From Macrostomum hystrix (taxonomy: Eukaryota; Platyhelminthes; Macrostomidae): a DNA stretch of 64,000 bases. The notes beneath the pieces were generated by a model, which was not told the origin of the DNA, made no database searches, and saw only the letters and a program-made list of their open reading frames with translations. The first letter of the stretch is position 1, and every line of letters starts with the position of its first letter. Positions 24,501 to 34,689 of the stretch are shown here, in pieces. Position numbers and translations under genes: made by a program. The stretch is taken from the NCBI GenBank assembly GCA_950097015.1, contig CATNEN010000024.1, forward strand, positions 2,919,501 through 2,983,500. The letters are read 5' to 3'.

Positions 24501-27500
24501 GTGAGGTACCGAGAGGACAGATGAGGTACCGAGAGTACATGTGAGGCACCGAGAGGACAGGTCAGGTACCGAGAAGGCAGGTGATGCTGCCAAGGCACTT
24601 GGTCATGCGGTTATCATAGCATATTTTGCTGTCTTCCCTGTCCAAATCCATTTTCAGCTACCACCAATTGCAAATTGTGGGCCATCGATCGGCAGACCTT
24701 TCAGTCCATCATGATGAAAACTGGCATGTTGAAGCAGAAGGAGTACATAGACTTTCTCAGCAGGTTCGTGATTGAAACCCATTCAAATTTATCATCAAGT
24801 TTTTACTCGAACTTAACTAAAAAGTAACAATTCCCTCAGCGTCCCGGCCTTCAAGGAGCTCCCCGATGAGACTTTGAGCAAACTGGCCGACGTGCTCGAG
24901 ACTGACCACTACCCTGATGGCGAGTACATCATCCGGCAGGGTGCCAAGGGCAACACTTTCTACATCATCGCCAAGGGCACCGTCCGGGTGACGAAACGGG
25001 ACTCGGCCACGGGGGAGACAGTTTTCCTGCGCAACATGAGCAGGGGCGACTGGTTCGGCGAGAAAGCCCTGAGCGAGTGAGATAGTTCTTGAGCACATTC
25101 GTCCTAATTTTTCGACAAAAAAGTAAAAATATTAAAACAAAAAACCTCGGAACCTTTCCCGCAGCGAGGATGTGCGAACCGCGAATATCATTGTGGAAGA
25201 TGCTGAGGGAGTTGACTGTCTGGTGCTGACTCGAGAGTGAGTGTCCGGGATGTGCGACAGACTACTGAGGAAGGGCTGATGGGGGAAGATGAGGGGTAGA
25301 ATGATGGCCAGATAGTGGAAGATGAGGGGTAGAATGATGGCCAGATAGTGGAAGATGAGGGGTAGAATGATAGGCAGATAGTGGAAGATAAGGCGTAGAA
25401 TGATAGGCCGATTGGGAAAGATGATGGGTAGAATGAAGGTTAATTAGGGGAAATGAGAGGAAGAACTAAAGAAGTAGTTTGTCTGCAATCATCAAAAAAC
25501 ATCCCCTGCGTCAAAACCTGCAGATCTTACAAGCAACTCATTGGGGATCTGATCATCCTCGAACGAAAATACTCAGACGAAGTGGCTCCGAAGTGAGTTG
25601 CGTGACAGCTTTTTGCTTTTTTTCGCTGAGAATCCAGATGCAAAATTGACTGTTTCAATCTGGCTGGTGACTAGACTAACTGGCCTCAGATTAATTTGAT
25701 AGACATGTTAACAGAGATGTTTCAATAGCCCCAAGAGGATTAACTTAGCGGCTGAGATTATAGCAAGAAAGCAGATCAATTTGGTGGGCGAGTGGAAGAC
25801 CGGTCAACGTTTGCCTCTCGCACCAAGGTCCCTGAGCTCGATTCCGCGGCGAGGCCACATTCATTTGGGGCGCAGCCGCGGAGAGAAGGCTTGGGGGCTT
25901 GTCGTGCAATTTACGCCCTTTAGGGCCAACCTCCAAGGCACAGTGAAGTGTACAGTGCCTGACGATGAGAAAGTCAGGGCAGGTGTACACACCTGTGGGA
26001 ACGTATTTCACGCGCGGCGGCCCTCGGCCCTCCTGCAGTTATTGTTTTTATATAATAAAAATAAATGATTCAATTTTAATGTCAATCTGAGAATATATCT
26101 GTTAACCTCACTTCAAAATAGAGCTCACTGAGGCGTTGTGGCTCACTTGATAATAAAACACAGAATTTTTTGCAGCCGAACTGTGGGATATGACACATTG
26201 AGCACAAACTCAAACAGGTGTGTACATCTGCCCTGCATCTCTCACGGTCAGGCAGTGTAAATTCCTGTGGTGCCTTGGGGTTGACCCTCAAGCCTTCTTT
26301 CCACGGCTGGGCTCCAAATGAATGTTGTCTCGCCTCGGAATCGAGCTCGGGACCTTGGTGCGAGAGGCAAACGCGCTTCCTTAATTATGCCTTTTTACGT
26401 AGAAAATAATATATTTTTGTTAAATCGCTTTTGTATTGTGGTTGAAGAGGTTGTAGCCTAGTGGTTAGAGCGTCGGACGCACGACTTAAAGGTCCGGGGT
26501 TCGATTCCTGACTCCACTGCAACAGTTTGTGTCCTTTTTTGCAAGACACTAAACTCAGCATTGCTTCAGTTCACCCAGCTGTTAAATGGGTGCCAGCATC
26601 AGCTGGGGTAATTGAAGGTGGGTGTGGCTTCTCCCCAGTCCATGGACTGAAAAGCTGTACGCAGCCTTCAGATGCGCCGCGCAATAGCTGCGGCTGTGCA
26701 TCAGGCCCGATCGGGGCAGGTGTAATCAGTTATTCTTATTTTATTGATATGAAAATAATTTCAGACGCAGCGAAGAATTCCGCAACCTGGCGCTGAGGGA
26801 CCTGACCATTGTGGCCACGCTCGGCGTGGGTGGCTTCGGCCGCGTCGAACTGGTAAAGTCAACTCAAACTTAATGATGAGAATGCATTAACAGTAAAAAG
26901 TCCATGGGGATATTTTAAAACCCACATTTTCCCTTTTTTCTGCATCTCCCAAAATATTCAACCGATCGCCATGAAAATCCTGAAAACAGGCTAAAATTTT
27001 CCGCTTTATCCCATGAAACGACATCCAGAATCGAAAGACATCGTTATTGTCGAGATATTCAACGATTCTCGTCGGGTGTATACGAGAATTTCTCGAGAAT
27101 GCTTTCTTATGCTCAGATGCTGAAAATGCAGTATTGCAGAATGCAGTAGTCCAAAAGTGATGAGTTCGGTTAATATTTTACATTTTTTCCTAAAGTCGAT
27201 AGTACAGCGTCCTTATAACTTAGTACTCCTTACTGTCAGTACATCGATAATTATCTCCATATGGCCCAACCAACCTTTGACTATCCCAGCAACTAGCTCA
27301 TCCACTAATTACCAGGTAGCATCACAAAGGCTCCGCCTAAGATATTAGTTCATCAGAAAGCATTACTATGGCACTTAGGGTAATTTTAGTGTCAGAAAAA
27401 GACGATGAGAAGGAAGGAAGCAGCAATGAACAATGAGCAATGAGTGCTCAATCCGGACTCACGTTGACTCACAAACCCAACAGGTGCGAATCAATAATGA

Positions 27501-30500
27501 CAACAATCGCAGCTTTGCTTTGAAGCAATTGAGAAAGCAGCACATTGTGGAGACCCGGCAGCAGGAGCACGTTATGAATGAGCGATCCATCCTGGCTGAT
27601 AGCAACTGCGACTTCATCGTCAAGTAGGTCCCAGTTCCACCAGCTGCTGGCTGACTGGACTAACCAGAGACTCCTCCAACTTACGTCTTCTCATCCGTTG
27701 AATTGCAGGCTGTACAAAACATTCAAGGATAAGAAGTTTCTCTACATGCTGATTGAGTGCTGCCTTGGCGGAGAGCTCTGGACTGTGCTCAGGGACAAGT
27801 GAGTCTACGTTATCCTATTCCTCCCATTCACATCCAAATCCTCCCATTTTCGTCCTATTCCCCCAGTCTCATCCTATTCCTCCTAGTCACTTCCTATTCC
27901 TACCAGTCACTTCCTATTCCTGCCAGTCACTTCCTATTCCTACCAGTCCCTTCCTATTCCTCCCATTCACATCCAAATCCTCCCATTTTCGTCCTATTCC
28001 CCCAGTCTCATCCTATTCCTACCAGTCACTTCCTATTCCTACCAGTCACTTCCTATTCCTACCAGTCACTTCCTATTCCTACCAGTCACTTCCTATTCCT
28101 ACCAGTCACTTCCTATTCCTCCCAGTCACTTCCTATTCCTCCCAGTCACTTCCTATTCCTCCCAGTCACTTCCTATTCCTCCCAGTCACTTCCTATTCCT
28201 CCCAGTCACGTCCTATTCCCCCAGTCTCATCCTATTCCTACCAGTCACTTCCTATTCCTACCAGTCACTTCCTATTCCTACCAGTCACTTCCTATTCCTA
28301 CCAGTCACTTCCTATTCCTCCCAGTCACTTCCTATTCCTCCCAGTCACTTCCTATTCGTCCCAGTCACTTCCTATTCCTCCCAGTCACTTCCTATTCCTC
28401 CCAGTCACTTCCTATTCCTCCCAGTCACGTCCTATCCCCCAGTCTCATCATTTTCCCCTCGGTCTCATCCTACATCCCCAGTCTAATCTCATGCCCTCGC
28501 AGTCTCCAGCTTGCAGTTGTTTAAGCGCAGCTTTCATATGCTTTGTTGCCTGTTTTCTTCAGCTAAAAAGTCATGCTTTCTCCATTCTCTCGCCTCAATC
28601 CTTCTATATTCCTGGCAGAATATTTTCTGCAATAGCACTTCAACTTGATCGCTGGAATTATTTTCTTGCATCTTCTTTACGGTATGTAAAAGTACATTTC
28701 AGCGTTTCGGCACTGTGGGTGTTAGGCATTAGGATAAGAAGCGAAATATTTTGACAAATTGGCCTATTTAGCTCGGCTGGGCCATCTCAAATGGGCGTAT
28801 AACAAATAATGTATTATTCTTTTTCTAACGCTTGACCTGTAAAACAGCAGCAACTCATGAGTAGACATCGATGTTCTTTGTCCGTAAGGTGAAAAGGAGT
28901 TCTCAAACGCATAGGGCAGTCGGTTGAGCACACTTCATTACCGAGTCAAGAGCTCCTTGCAAAGACTGAGAATTGAAGGGCCAGCTTTCGCTTGAGAAAA
29001 GACAGTTTTAAAGGGCCAGGGTTCTTTAAAGTGCTTTGATGCTCATATGTGCTCGTAAATGAAATGCAGAAGCAAATTTGCGTATCGAAATAAGGATGGA
29101 AACTCATAGATGAAGGTGAGAGATATGGAGGTGGAGGGAGATGTAGGTGGATGTGGGGCAGATGTAGGTGGATGTGGAGGGAGATGTAGGTGGATGTGGA
29201 GGCAGATGTAGGTGGATGTGGAGGGAGATGTAGGTGGATGTGGAGGCAGATTTAGGTTGATGTGGAGGGAGATGTAGGAGGATGTGGTGGCAGATGTAGG
29301 TGGATGTGGTGGCAGATGTAGGAGGATGTGGTGGCAGATGTAGGTGGATGTGGTGGCAGATGTAGGTGGATGTGGTGGCAGATGTAGGAGGATGTGGAGG
29401 GAGATGTAGGTGGATGTGGAGGCAGATGTAGGAGGATGTGGAGGCAGATGTAGGTGGATGTGGAGGCAGATGTAGGAGGATGTGGAGGGAGATGTAGGTG
29501 GAGGTGGAGGCAGATGTAGGTGGATGTCGAGGGAGATGTAGGAGGATGTGGAGGCAGATGTAGGTGGATGTGGTGGCAGATGTAGGAGGATGTGGAGGCA
29601 GATGTAGGTGGATGTGAGGCAGATGTAGGTGGATATGAGGCAGATGTAGGTGGATGTCGAGGGAGATGTAGGAGGATGTGGAGGCAGATGTAGGTGGATG
29701 TGGAGGGAGATGTAGGTGGATATGGGGCAGATGTAGGTGGATGTGGAGGGAGATGTAGGTGGATGTGGTGGCAGATGTAGGTGAATGTGGTGGCAGATGT
29801 AGGTTAGGTGGATGTGGTGGCAGATGTAGGTGGATGTGGTGGCAGATGTAGGTGGATGTGGTGGCAGATGTAGGTGGATGTGGTGGCAGATGTAGGTGGA
29901 TGTGGTGGCAGATGTAGGTGGATGTGGAGGCAGATGTAGGTGGATGTGGAGGCAGATGTAGGTGGATGTGGTGGGAGATGCAGGTGGAGGGGGAGAGTGA
30001 GTGCCCAGCTAGCCAGGCTTTAGCTTCAATAAATTTCTATATCAAGCAATCTTCTGGCAGGCAAGATTGATTGGCTAAATTGATAGGGCAAACCTCGATT
30101 TTGTATTTGAAATACAAATATCTGTTTCTGGACAGATATCAAATTGTACCTATACGCGCTCGTACTTTTGAAGCTTCGTTTTACTGCTCTTCTCCAACAT
30201 TTTCTCAGCAATTCCAGTTCTTGATTTCAGACGTTTCCCTTCTCAGTCCCTGATCTCAGACATTTTCCATCCCAGTCCCTGATCTCAGATATTTCCCATC
30301 CCAGTCCCTGATCTCAGATATTTCCCATCCCAGTCCCTGATCTCAGACATTTTCCATCCCAGTCCCTGATCTCAGACATTTTCCATCCCAGTCCCTGATC
30401 TCAGACATTTTCCATCCCAGTCCCTGATCTCAGACATTTCCCTTCCCAGTCCCTGATCTCAGACATTTTCCATCCCAGTCCCTGATCTCAGAGATTTCCC

Positions 30501-33500
30501 TTCCCAGTCCCTGATCTCAGATATTTCCCATCCCAGTCCCTGATCTCAGACATTTTCCATCCCAGTCCCTGATCTCAGACATTTCCCATCCCAGTCCCTG
30601 ATCTCAGACATTTCCCATCCCAGTCCCTGATCTCAGACATTTTCCATCCCAGTCCCTGATCTCAGACATTTCCCATCCCAGTCTATGATCTTGAAAATTT
30701 CCATCCCAGTCCCTGATCTCAGACATTTTCCATCCCAGTCCCTGATCTCAGACATTTCCCATCCCAGTCCCTGATCTCAGACATTTTCCATCCCAGTCCC
30801 TGATCTCAGACATTTTCCATCCCAGTCCCTGATCTCAGACATTTCCCTTCCCAGTCCCTGATCTCAGAGATTTCCCATCCCAGTCCCTGATCTCAGAGAT
30901 TTCCCATCCCAGTCCCTGATCTCAGAGATTTCCCTTCCCAGTTCCTGATCTCAGATATTTCCCATCCCAGTCCCTGATCTCAGACATTTTCCATCCCAGT
31001 CCCTGATCTCAGACATTTCCCATCCCAGTCCCTGATCTCAGACATTTTCCATCCCAGTCCCTGATCTCAGACATTTCCCATCCCAGTCCCTGATCTCAGA
31101 GATTTCCCTTCCCAGTTCCTGATCTCAGATATTTCCCATCCCAGTCCCTGATCTCAGACATTTTCCATCCCAGTCCCTGATCTCAGACATTTCCCATCCC
31201 AGTCCCTGATCTCAGACATTTTCCATCCCAGTCCCGGATCTCAGACATTTCCCATCCCAGTCCCTGATCTCAGACATTTCCCATCCCAGTCCCTGATCTC
31301 AGACATTTCCCATCCCAGTCCCGGATCTCAGACATTTTCCATCCCAGTCCCTGATCTTGAAAATTTCCTATCCCAGTCTTTCATCGAAGAGGATTCACAG
31401 CACTGTACTCAATGCTCCGATGCAAAAATGCAACAAAGCAAAAATGCTTTGCCTCAGGTTGGAATTGGCTTTGATACACATCCTTTGAATTTCAGTTTCT
31501 TTGCCTTCCATTGAATTTGCCCAACGTGAGACAATGGACTGAAAAGAAAAATACATGAGTAGGGATAATGTTTTAACAGTGAATGCCACTGGCTTATGGT
31601 TTTATTATTGGTCTGTTTTAAGCACAGAGTGTGCGAAAATTACTTTTATAATAATACGCCCGTAATCGCGAATTATTAAATTCAAATTCTAATTTATCGA
31701 TCCATTTAAAGTCCTTGAGTTCTAGCCTTGTGCCTCTTACCTCTAAGCTGCACTCACTCCATAAATCACATTCCCTACATCTCTCACCTTACATCTCTGA
31801 CCCTCTAAATCACAATCCCCGCATCTCTCTCAATACATCTCTCACCATCTAAACACCACTCTGCCTACATCTGTCTCCCTGCCGCTGCTCACTCATATTC
31901 CGCCGCCGTCTCCGCACTTCAAGAGGTCACTTCGACGACACTATGACCCGATTCTATGTCGGCTGCGTAGTGGAAGCCTTGAGCTACCTGCACCGTCGCG
32001 GTGTTGTCTATCGCGATCTGAAGCCGGAGAACCTGCTGTTGGATTCCAGCGGCTACTGCAAGCTCACCGACTTCGGCTTCGCTAAGCGCATTGGCTTCGG
32101 CAAGAAGACGTGGACATTTTGCGGCACCCCGGAGTACGTGCCGCCGGAGGTTATTCTCAACAAGGGCCACGACCTGTCAGCCGACTACTGGTCACTGGGT
32201 GTGCTCATCTTCGAGCTGCTGACAGGAACGCCGCCCTTTGTAGCCTCAGATCCGATGAAGACCTACAACATCATTCTCAAGGGAATCGATGCAGTCGACT
32301 TTCCGCGACGAGTCGGCCGGAACGCGCAGAACCTCATCAAGAAGCTGTGCCGGTTAGTGAAATGCACAAATGGCGTCGGACTCTCAACCACAAAAGATCT
32401 GGTCTTCCGGAGAGACAGAAGCGTCGAGAGAAGACCCGTAGTTTTCAGTTCGAAAAAAGGTTTACGCCCATGAGGATCTAGGTGTAGAATTAGGAAATGT
32501 ACGAGCTCGTATATACACTCAGAAAGATATTAAACCGCACACCAGAGCGAGACCTGACTTTTAGCTACCCATGCAATGTCTCAACAGTTGCGCTTTGACC
32601 AATTTTTACCCGCGCACGGGTTCGAATCGATGGCTGGAGGGACAAGCAGCAGTGATTGCTGCGCAAGCACAGTGTGTGAATAAAAGTACCTGACTGAGTG
32701 GCTGACTGAGTGGCAGCGCTGACTTCCAGTATCCCACGAGTGTGCCGTTTAACATGTTTCTGAGTATAAATGCGTCACTTATCTACCCGCCTCAGAGACA
32801 GCCCGTCAGAGCGTCTGGGATTTGGTCGCAGCGGAGTCATCGAGGTGGCCAATCACATCTGGTTCGAGGGCTTCAACTGGACCGGCATGAAGTCGAGGAC
32901 CCTCACTCCGCCGTTTGTGCCCAAGGTGAGGATTTCGTGTTGGTAGTGACTTCACAAAATAAATTGAGTCTTCGCAGTAAGAGCCAGTGTTAACGGCACT
33001 GAACGAACCAAAAGGCCGAAGCACTCTAGGTCAAGAATCTATCATATTAACAAAGAGATAAGGAGGGTGCAGAAAAGTAACACGACTAAGGACTGGCCAG
33101 AGGGTAAGAGCTGAAAAGGAGGGATAAGGGAAAGAGAGACGGACAGCTAGCCAATCAGAGACGAGGGGGAGGAAAGAGAAGTGAAGGTTAGACAAGTAGT
33201 TAAAGCAGATAGAGGGAGAGAGGAGCAAGTACAATAAGAGGGCGCGCGAGCGTAAACAAACACAGAGAGAAGGGAGAAGTTATAACACGTGTCCTTGAGC
33301 CAGACACTTGGTTCCAGATTTTTCAAATTCATCTCTACAAAATTCTTGTCTGCAAAGGGGTCTGCAGGGGCCTGCCCAGAATGTCGTGTGCTTAAAAGTA
33401 AAAATTGGAATGGGCAAAATTGCCTCCTCTCTGGCTGCGGGTCTACTGTCACCTAATGATGTGTCACTGCCCACAGCCGTCCTGCTAACATTATTTTATT

Positions 33501-33674
33501 TTTACATGTATCTATCTCAGCGCGAATGAGTGCACCTCTCATCATGCAAGCCGTCTGAAACTCGCCCTGTTCGTGCAGATCTCGTCTCCAGTGGACGCCA
33601 GCAACTTTGACGACTATCCTCCAGAGGCGGAGCAGCCGCCCGATGACGTCACTGGCTGGGACAAAGACTTCTGA
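21546..33674 (+). CDS. PRKG1: cGMP-dependent protein kinase (PKG I type)
   Basis: Ser/Thr kinase activated by cGMP, cytosolic. Coding exons: 21546-21805, 23482-23648, 23738-23854, 24658-24763, 24840-25076, 25165-25236, 25524-25592, 26765-26852, 27484-27623, 27709-27798, 31924-32352, 32796-32925, 33579-33674; total 2001 nt, 666 aa (vertebrate PKG I-alpha is about 671). Order: coiled-coil dimerisation helix (about 5-40), autoinhibitory GLGISAEPQ (about 60-70), cyclic-nucleotide domain A ([16 protein letters not shown]), domain B ([17 protein letters not shown]), kinase domain. Visible catalytic residues: glycine loop GVGGFG (363-368), Lys386 in [12 protein letters not shown] with Asp480, Asp498 of DFG, activation-loop Thr513 in [10 protein letters not shown]. 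The AGC tail ends GWDKDF. The exon 8 acceptor could also lie 6 nt downstream, removing two residues. The usual APE is PPE here. Introns 3, 6 and 10 carry minisatellites; intron 10 is 4.1 kb. Confidence 0.96.
21806..23481 (+). other. PKG intron 1 for the alpha-type form
   Basis: Contains the alternative first exon (22827-23158). Near 21900-22060 there is a degenerate repeat of CTCCACTGACACCCCAAAGT type. 22460-22780 is GC-rich and may be the internal promoter for the second form. Confidence 0.5.
22827..23158 (+). CDS. PRKG1: Alternative first exon of PKG (beta-type N-terminus)
   Basis: An ATG at 22827 opens 110 codons plus 2 nt ending at donor GCCAG|GTGAGA. The phase is the same as that of exon 1a, so both splice to 23482 (here giving [13 protein letters not shown]). 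The protein starts with a leucine-zipper-like coiled coil (heptads through [16 protein letters not shown] and [17 protein letters not shown], residues about 4-60) and then carries MKRTAVSSE at about 86-94, which matches the layout of the vertebrate I-beta autoinhibitory sequence (KRQAISAE). With exons 2-13 the product is 690 aa, against 686 for vertebrate I-beta. In vertebrates the two N-termini target different partners and set different cGMP sensitivity; the same is inferred here. The arrangement implies a second promoter inside intron 1. Confidence 0.85.
23920..24590. repeat. Minisatellite H, 20-bp unit in PKG intron 3
   Basis: About 32 copies of GAGGTACCGAGTGGACAGGT or its GACAGAT variant. 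It contains a KpnI-type GGTACC in each unit. It lies between the cyclic-nucleotide domain A exons. Confidence 0.96.
25265..25445. repeat. Short 33-bp repeat in PKG intron 6
   Basis: Four to five copies of a 33-bp unit containing GGAAGATGAGGGGTAGAATG. Confidence 0.9.
25785..26050 (+). mobile_element. SINE family 1 copy in PKG intron 7
   Basis: Carries GAGCTCGATTCCGCGGCG, GGCTTGGGGGCTTGTCGTGC and GATGAGAAAGTCAGGGCAG; the 3' half is shortened and ends in CCTCCTGCAGTTATT. Confidence 0.85.
26205..26390 (-). mobile_element. SINE family 1 fragment, inverted
   Basis: The reverse complement shows the head (GCGTTTGCCTCTCGCACCAA, GAGCTCGATTCCGAGGC) and part of the body. It faces the copy at 25785, so intron 7 holds an inverted SINE pair. 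Confidence 0.8.
26440..26730 (+). mobile_element. SINE family 2 copy in PKG intron 7
   Basis: A tRNA-like head has GTAGCCTAGTGGTTAGAGCG (A box) and GGGGTTCGATTCCTGACTCC (B box). The body contains TTCAGTTCACCCAGCTGTTA and GCGCCGCGCAATAGCTGCGG. It ends 35 bp before the acceptor of PKG exon 8. Other copies are at 33990 and 53930. Confidence 0.85.
26885..27100 (+). mobile_element. Left half of a MITE-like element
   Basis: Starts ATTAACAGTAAAAAGTCCAT and continues with TGCATCTCCCAAAATATTCA, CGCCATGAAAATCCTGAAAA and CGATTCTCGTCGGGTGT, matching the left part of the full elements at 41597 and 55290. The right half is missing. Lies in PKG intron 8. Confidence 0.7.
27815..28510. repeat. Minisatellite I, 20-bp unit in PKG intron 10
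   Basis: About 33 copies of CAGTCACTTCCTATTCCTAC or its CTCC variant, pyrimidine-rich on the + strand. The 333- and 255-codon frames here are repeat translation. Confidence 0.96.
29110..29995. repeat. Minisatellite J, 22-bp G-rich unit in PKG intron 10
   Basis: About 40 copies of GATGTAGGTGGATGTGGAGG plus CA, with GGTGGCA and GAGGGA variants. The + strand is rich in GG pairs, so G-quadruplex or R-loop formation is conceivable in the transcript. Confidence 0.95.
30180..31385. repeat. Minisatellite K, 29-bp unit in PKG intron 10
   Basis: About 41 copies of a 29-bp unit containing CCCTGATCTCAGACATTTTC then CATCCCAGT. The third array of the same intron, with a third unrelated unit. Confidence 0.96.
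31386..31923. other. 3' end of PKG intron 10
   Basis: Unique AT-rich DNA, then a pyrimidine-rich tract of degenerate ACATCTCTCACC-type copies (31780-31870) leading to the acceptor at 31922-31923. Confidence 0.6.
33400..33497 (+). mobile_element. SINE family 1, 3' fragment in PKG intron 12
   Basis: GCCTCCTCTCTGGCTGCGGG and CACCTAATGATGTGTCACTG match the 3' third of family 1. The fragment ends about 80 bp before the last PKG exon. Confidence 0.75.
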
Positions 33675-33841
33675 GAACATCGCAAATCAAACTCAACAAA
33701 GATAAGAAGGACAAATATTCAGACTCAACTAATATTCTAAGACATTTGTTCTGTCTTTGATTTCTCGTGCATGTAAAAAAATTGAGACGCTGCGAATCAT
33801 CCCCGCATAAATGTAGCTCCCATCGCGCTTTGATTAGGCTT

Positions 33842-33847
33842 AATAAA
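33842..33847 (+). terminator. Poly(A) signal for PKG
   Basis: AATAAA 167 nt after the stop codon, inside TTAATAAATAAAGAG. First canonical hexamer downstream. Confidence 0.65.
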
Positions 33848-33989
33848 TAAAGAGATCTGCAAGATTGGAATAGAAATTATGTAGAGCTATTATGAAAACT
33901 GGCGTGAGCGTTCAGCATTTTAACTATCTTATGGATTGGTTGATCTGAAGTAGTCTGTATTGGCTAGTGATTGAGTACATAAAGCCAGC

Positions 33990-34245
33990 TTTTAGCCTTG
34001 TGATTAGAGCGTCGGACTCACGACTTGAAGGTCGGGGGTTCGATTCCTGACTCCACTGGAGCAATTTGTGTCCCTTAGCAAGACACTTAACTCTGCATTG
34101 CTTCAGTTCACCCAGCTGTTAAATGGGTACCAGCATCAGCTGGAATAATTGAAGGTGGGTGTGGCGTCCCCACAGTCCATGGACTGAATAGCCGTACGCA
34201 GCCTTCAGATGCGCCGCGCAATAGCTGCGGCTGTGCTGTCGGCTG
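33990..34245 (+). mobile_element. SINE family 2 copy between PKG and Slo
   Basis: Head AGAGCGTCGGACTCACGACT and GGGGGTTCGATTCCTGACTC; body TTCAGTTCACCCAGCTGTTA and GCGCCGCGCAATAGCTGCGG. Nearly complete. It lies between the two convergent genes. Confidence 0.85.
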
Positions 34246-34433
34246 CACATCTGGCTATTCTGAGAACCAAATGTACCAAATGGAAGTATACATTTTCGTA
34301 TGCATACTTATAGTAGAAAATTTAGAACTCGGCGTTAAATATAGAAAAAAATTCTTGCTAGAGGCATTCATGTAGTGTGTAGTGTCTTTCAATGTGTATG
34401 TTTTATCAACAGTCGGGTGAAAAAGGGCAGTAT

Positions 34434-34439
34434 TTTATT
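34434..34439 (-). terminator. Poly(A) signal for the Slo channel gene
   Basis: AATAAA on the minus strand about 250 nt after the stop at 34690. Confidence 0.55.
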
Positions 34440-34689
34440 TGCTTGATTCAGTCAGGAAATGGATAAGGTAAACTATTCAATGTACTTTTCATGGATGTAC
34501 TCGCGTGTAGAGAATGCTTCAGGCAAAATGTTAGGTGCAAATTTGGTAAAAAGTTAGTGCTATTGAAGGATAGATATTGCTGGCAAGGACTGGTAAATCG
34601 ATTCCACTGGGTCGTTGGGAACGCTGCAAAAATGATCAAGTGAGGTGCTGACGTCATCAACACGAGAGACACTCATTAGTAGGTCGTAC

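Noticed and set aside
26440-34070. tRNA genes at the SINE heads
   Set aside because: A and B boxes are present, but no complete cloverleaf could be drawn and the same heads are attached to dispersed SINE bodies.
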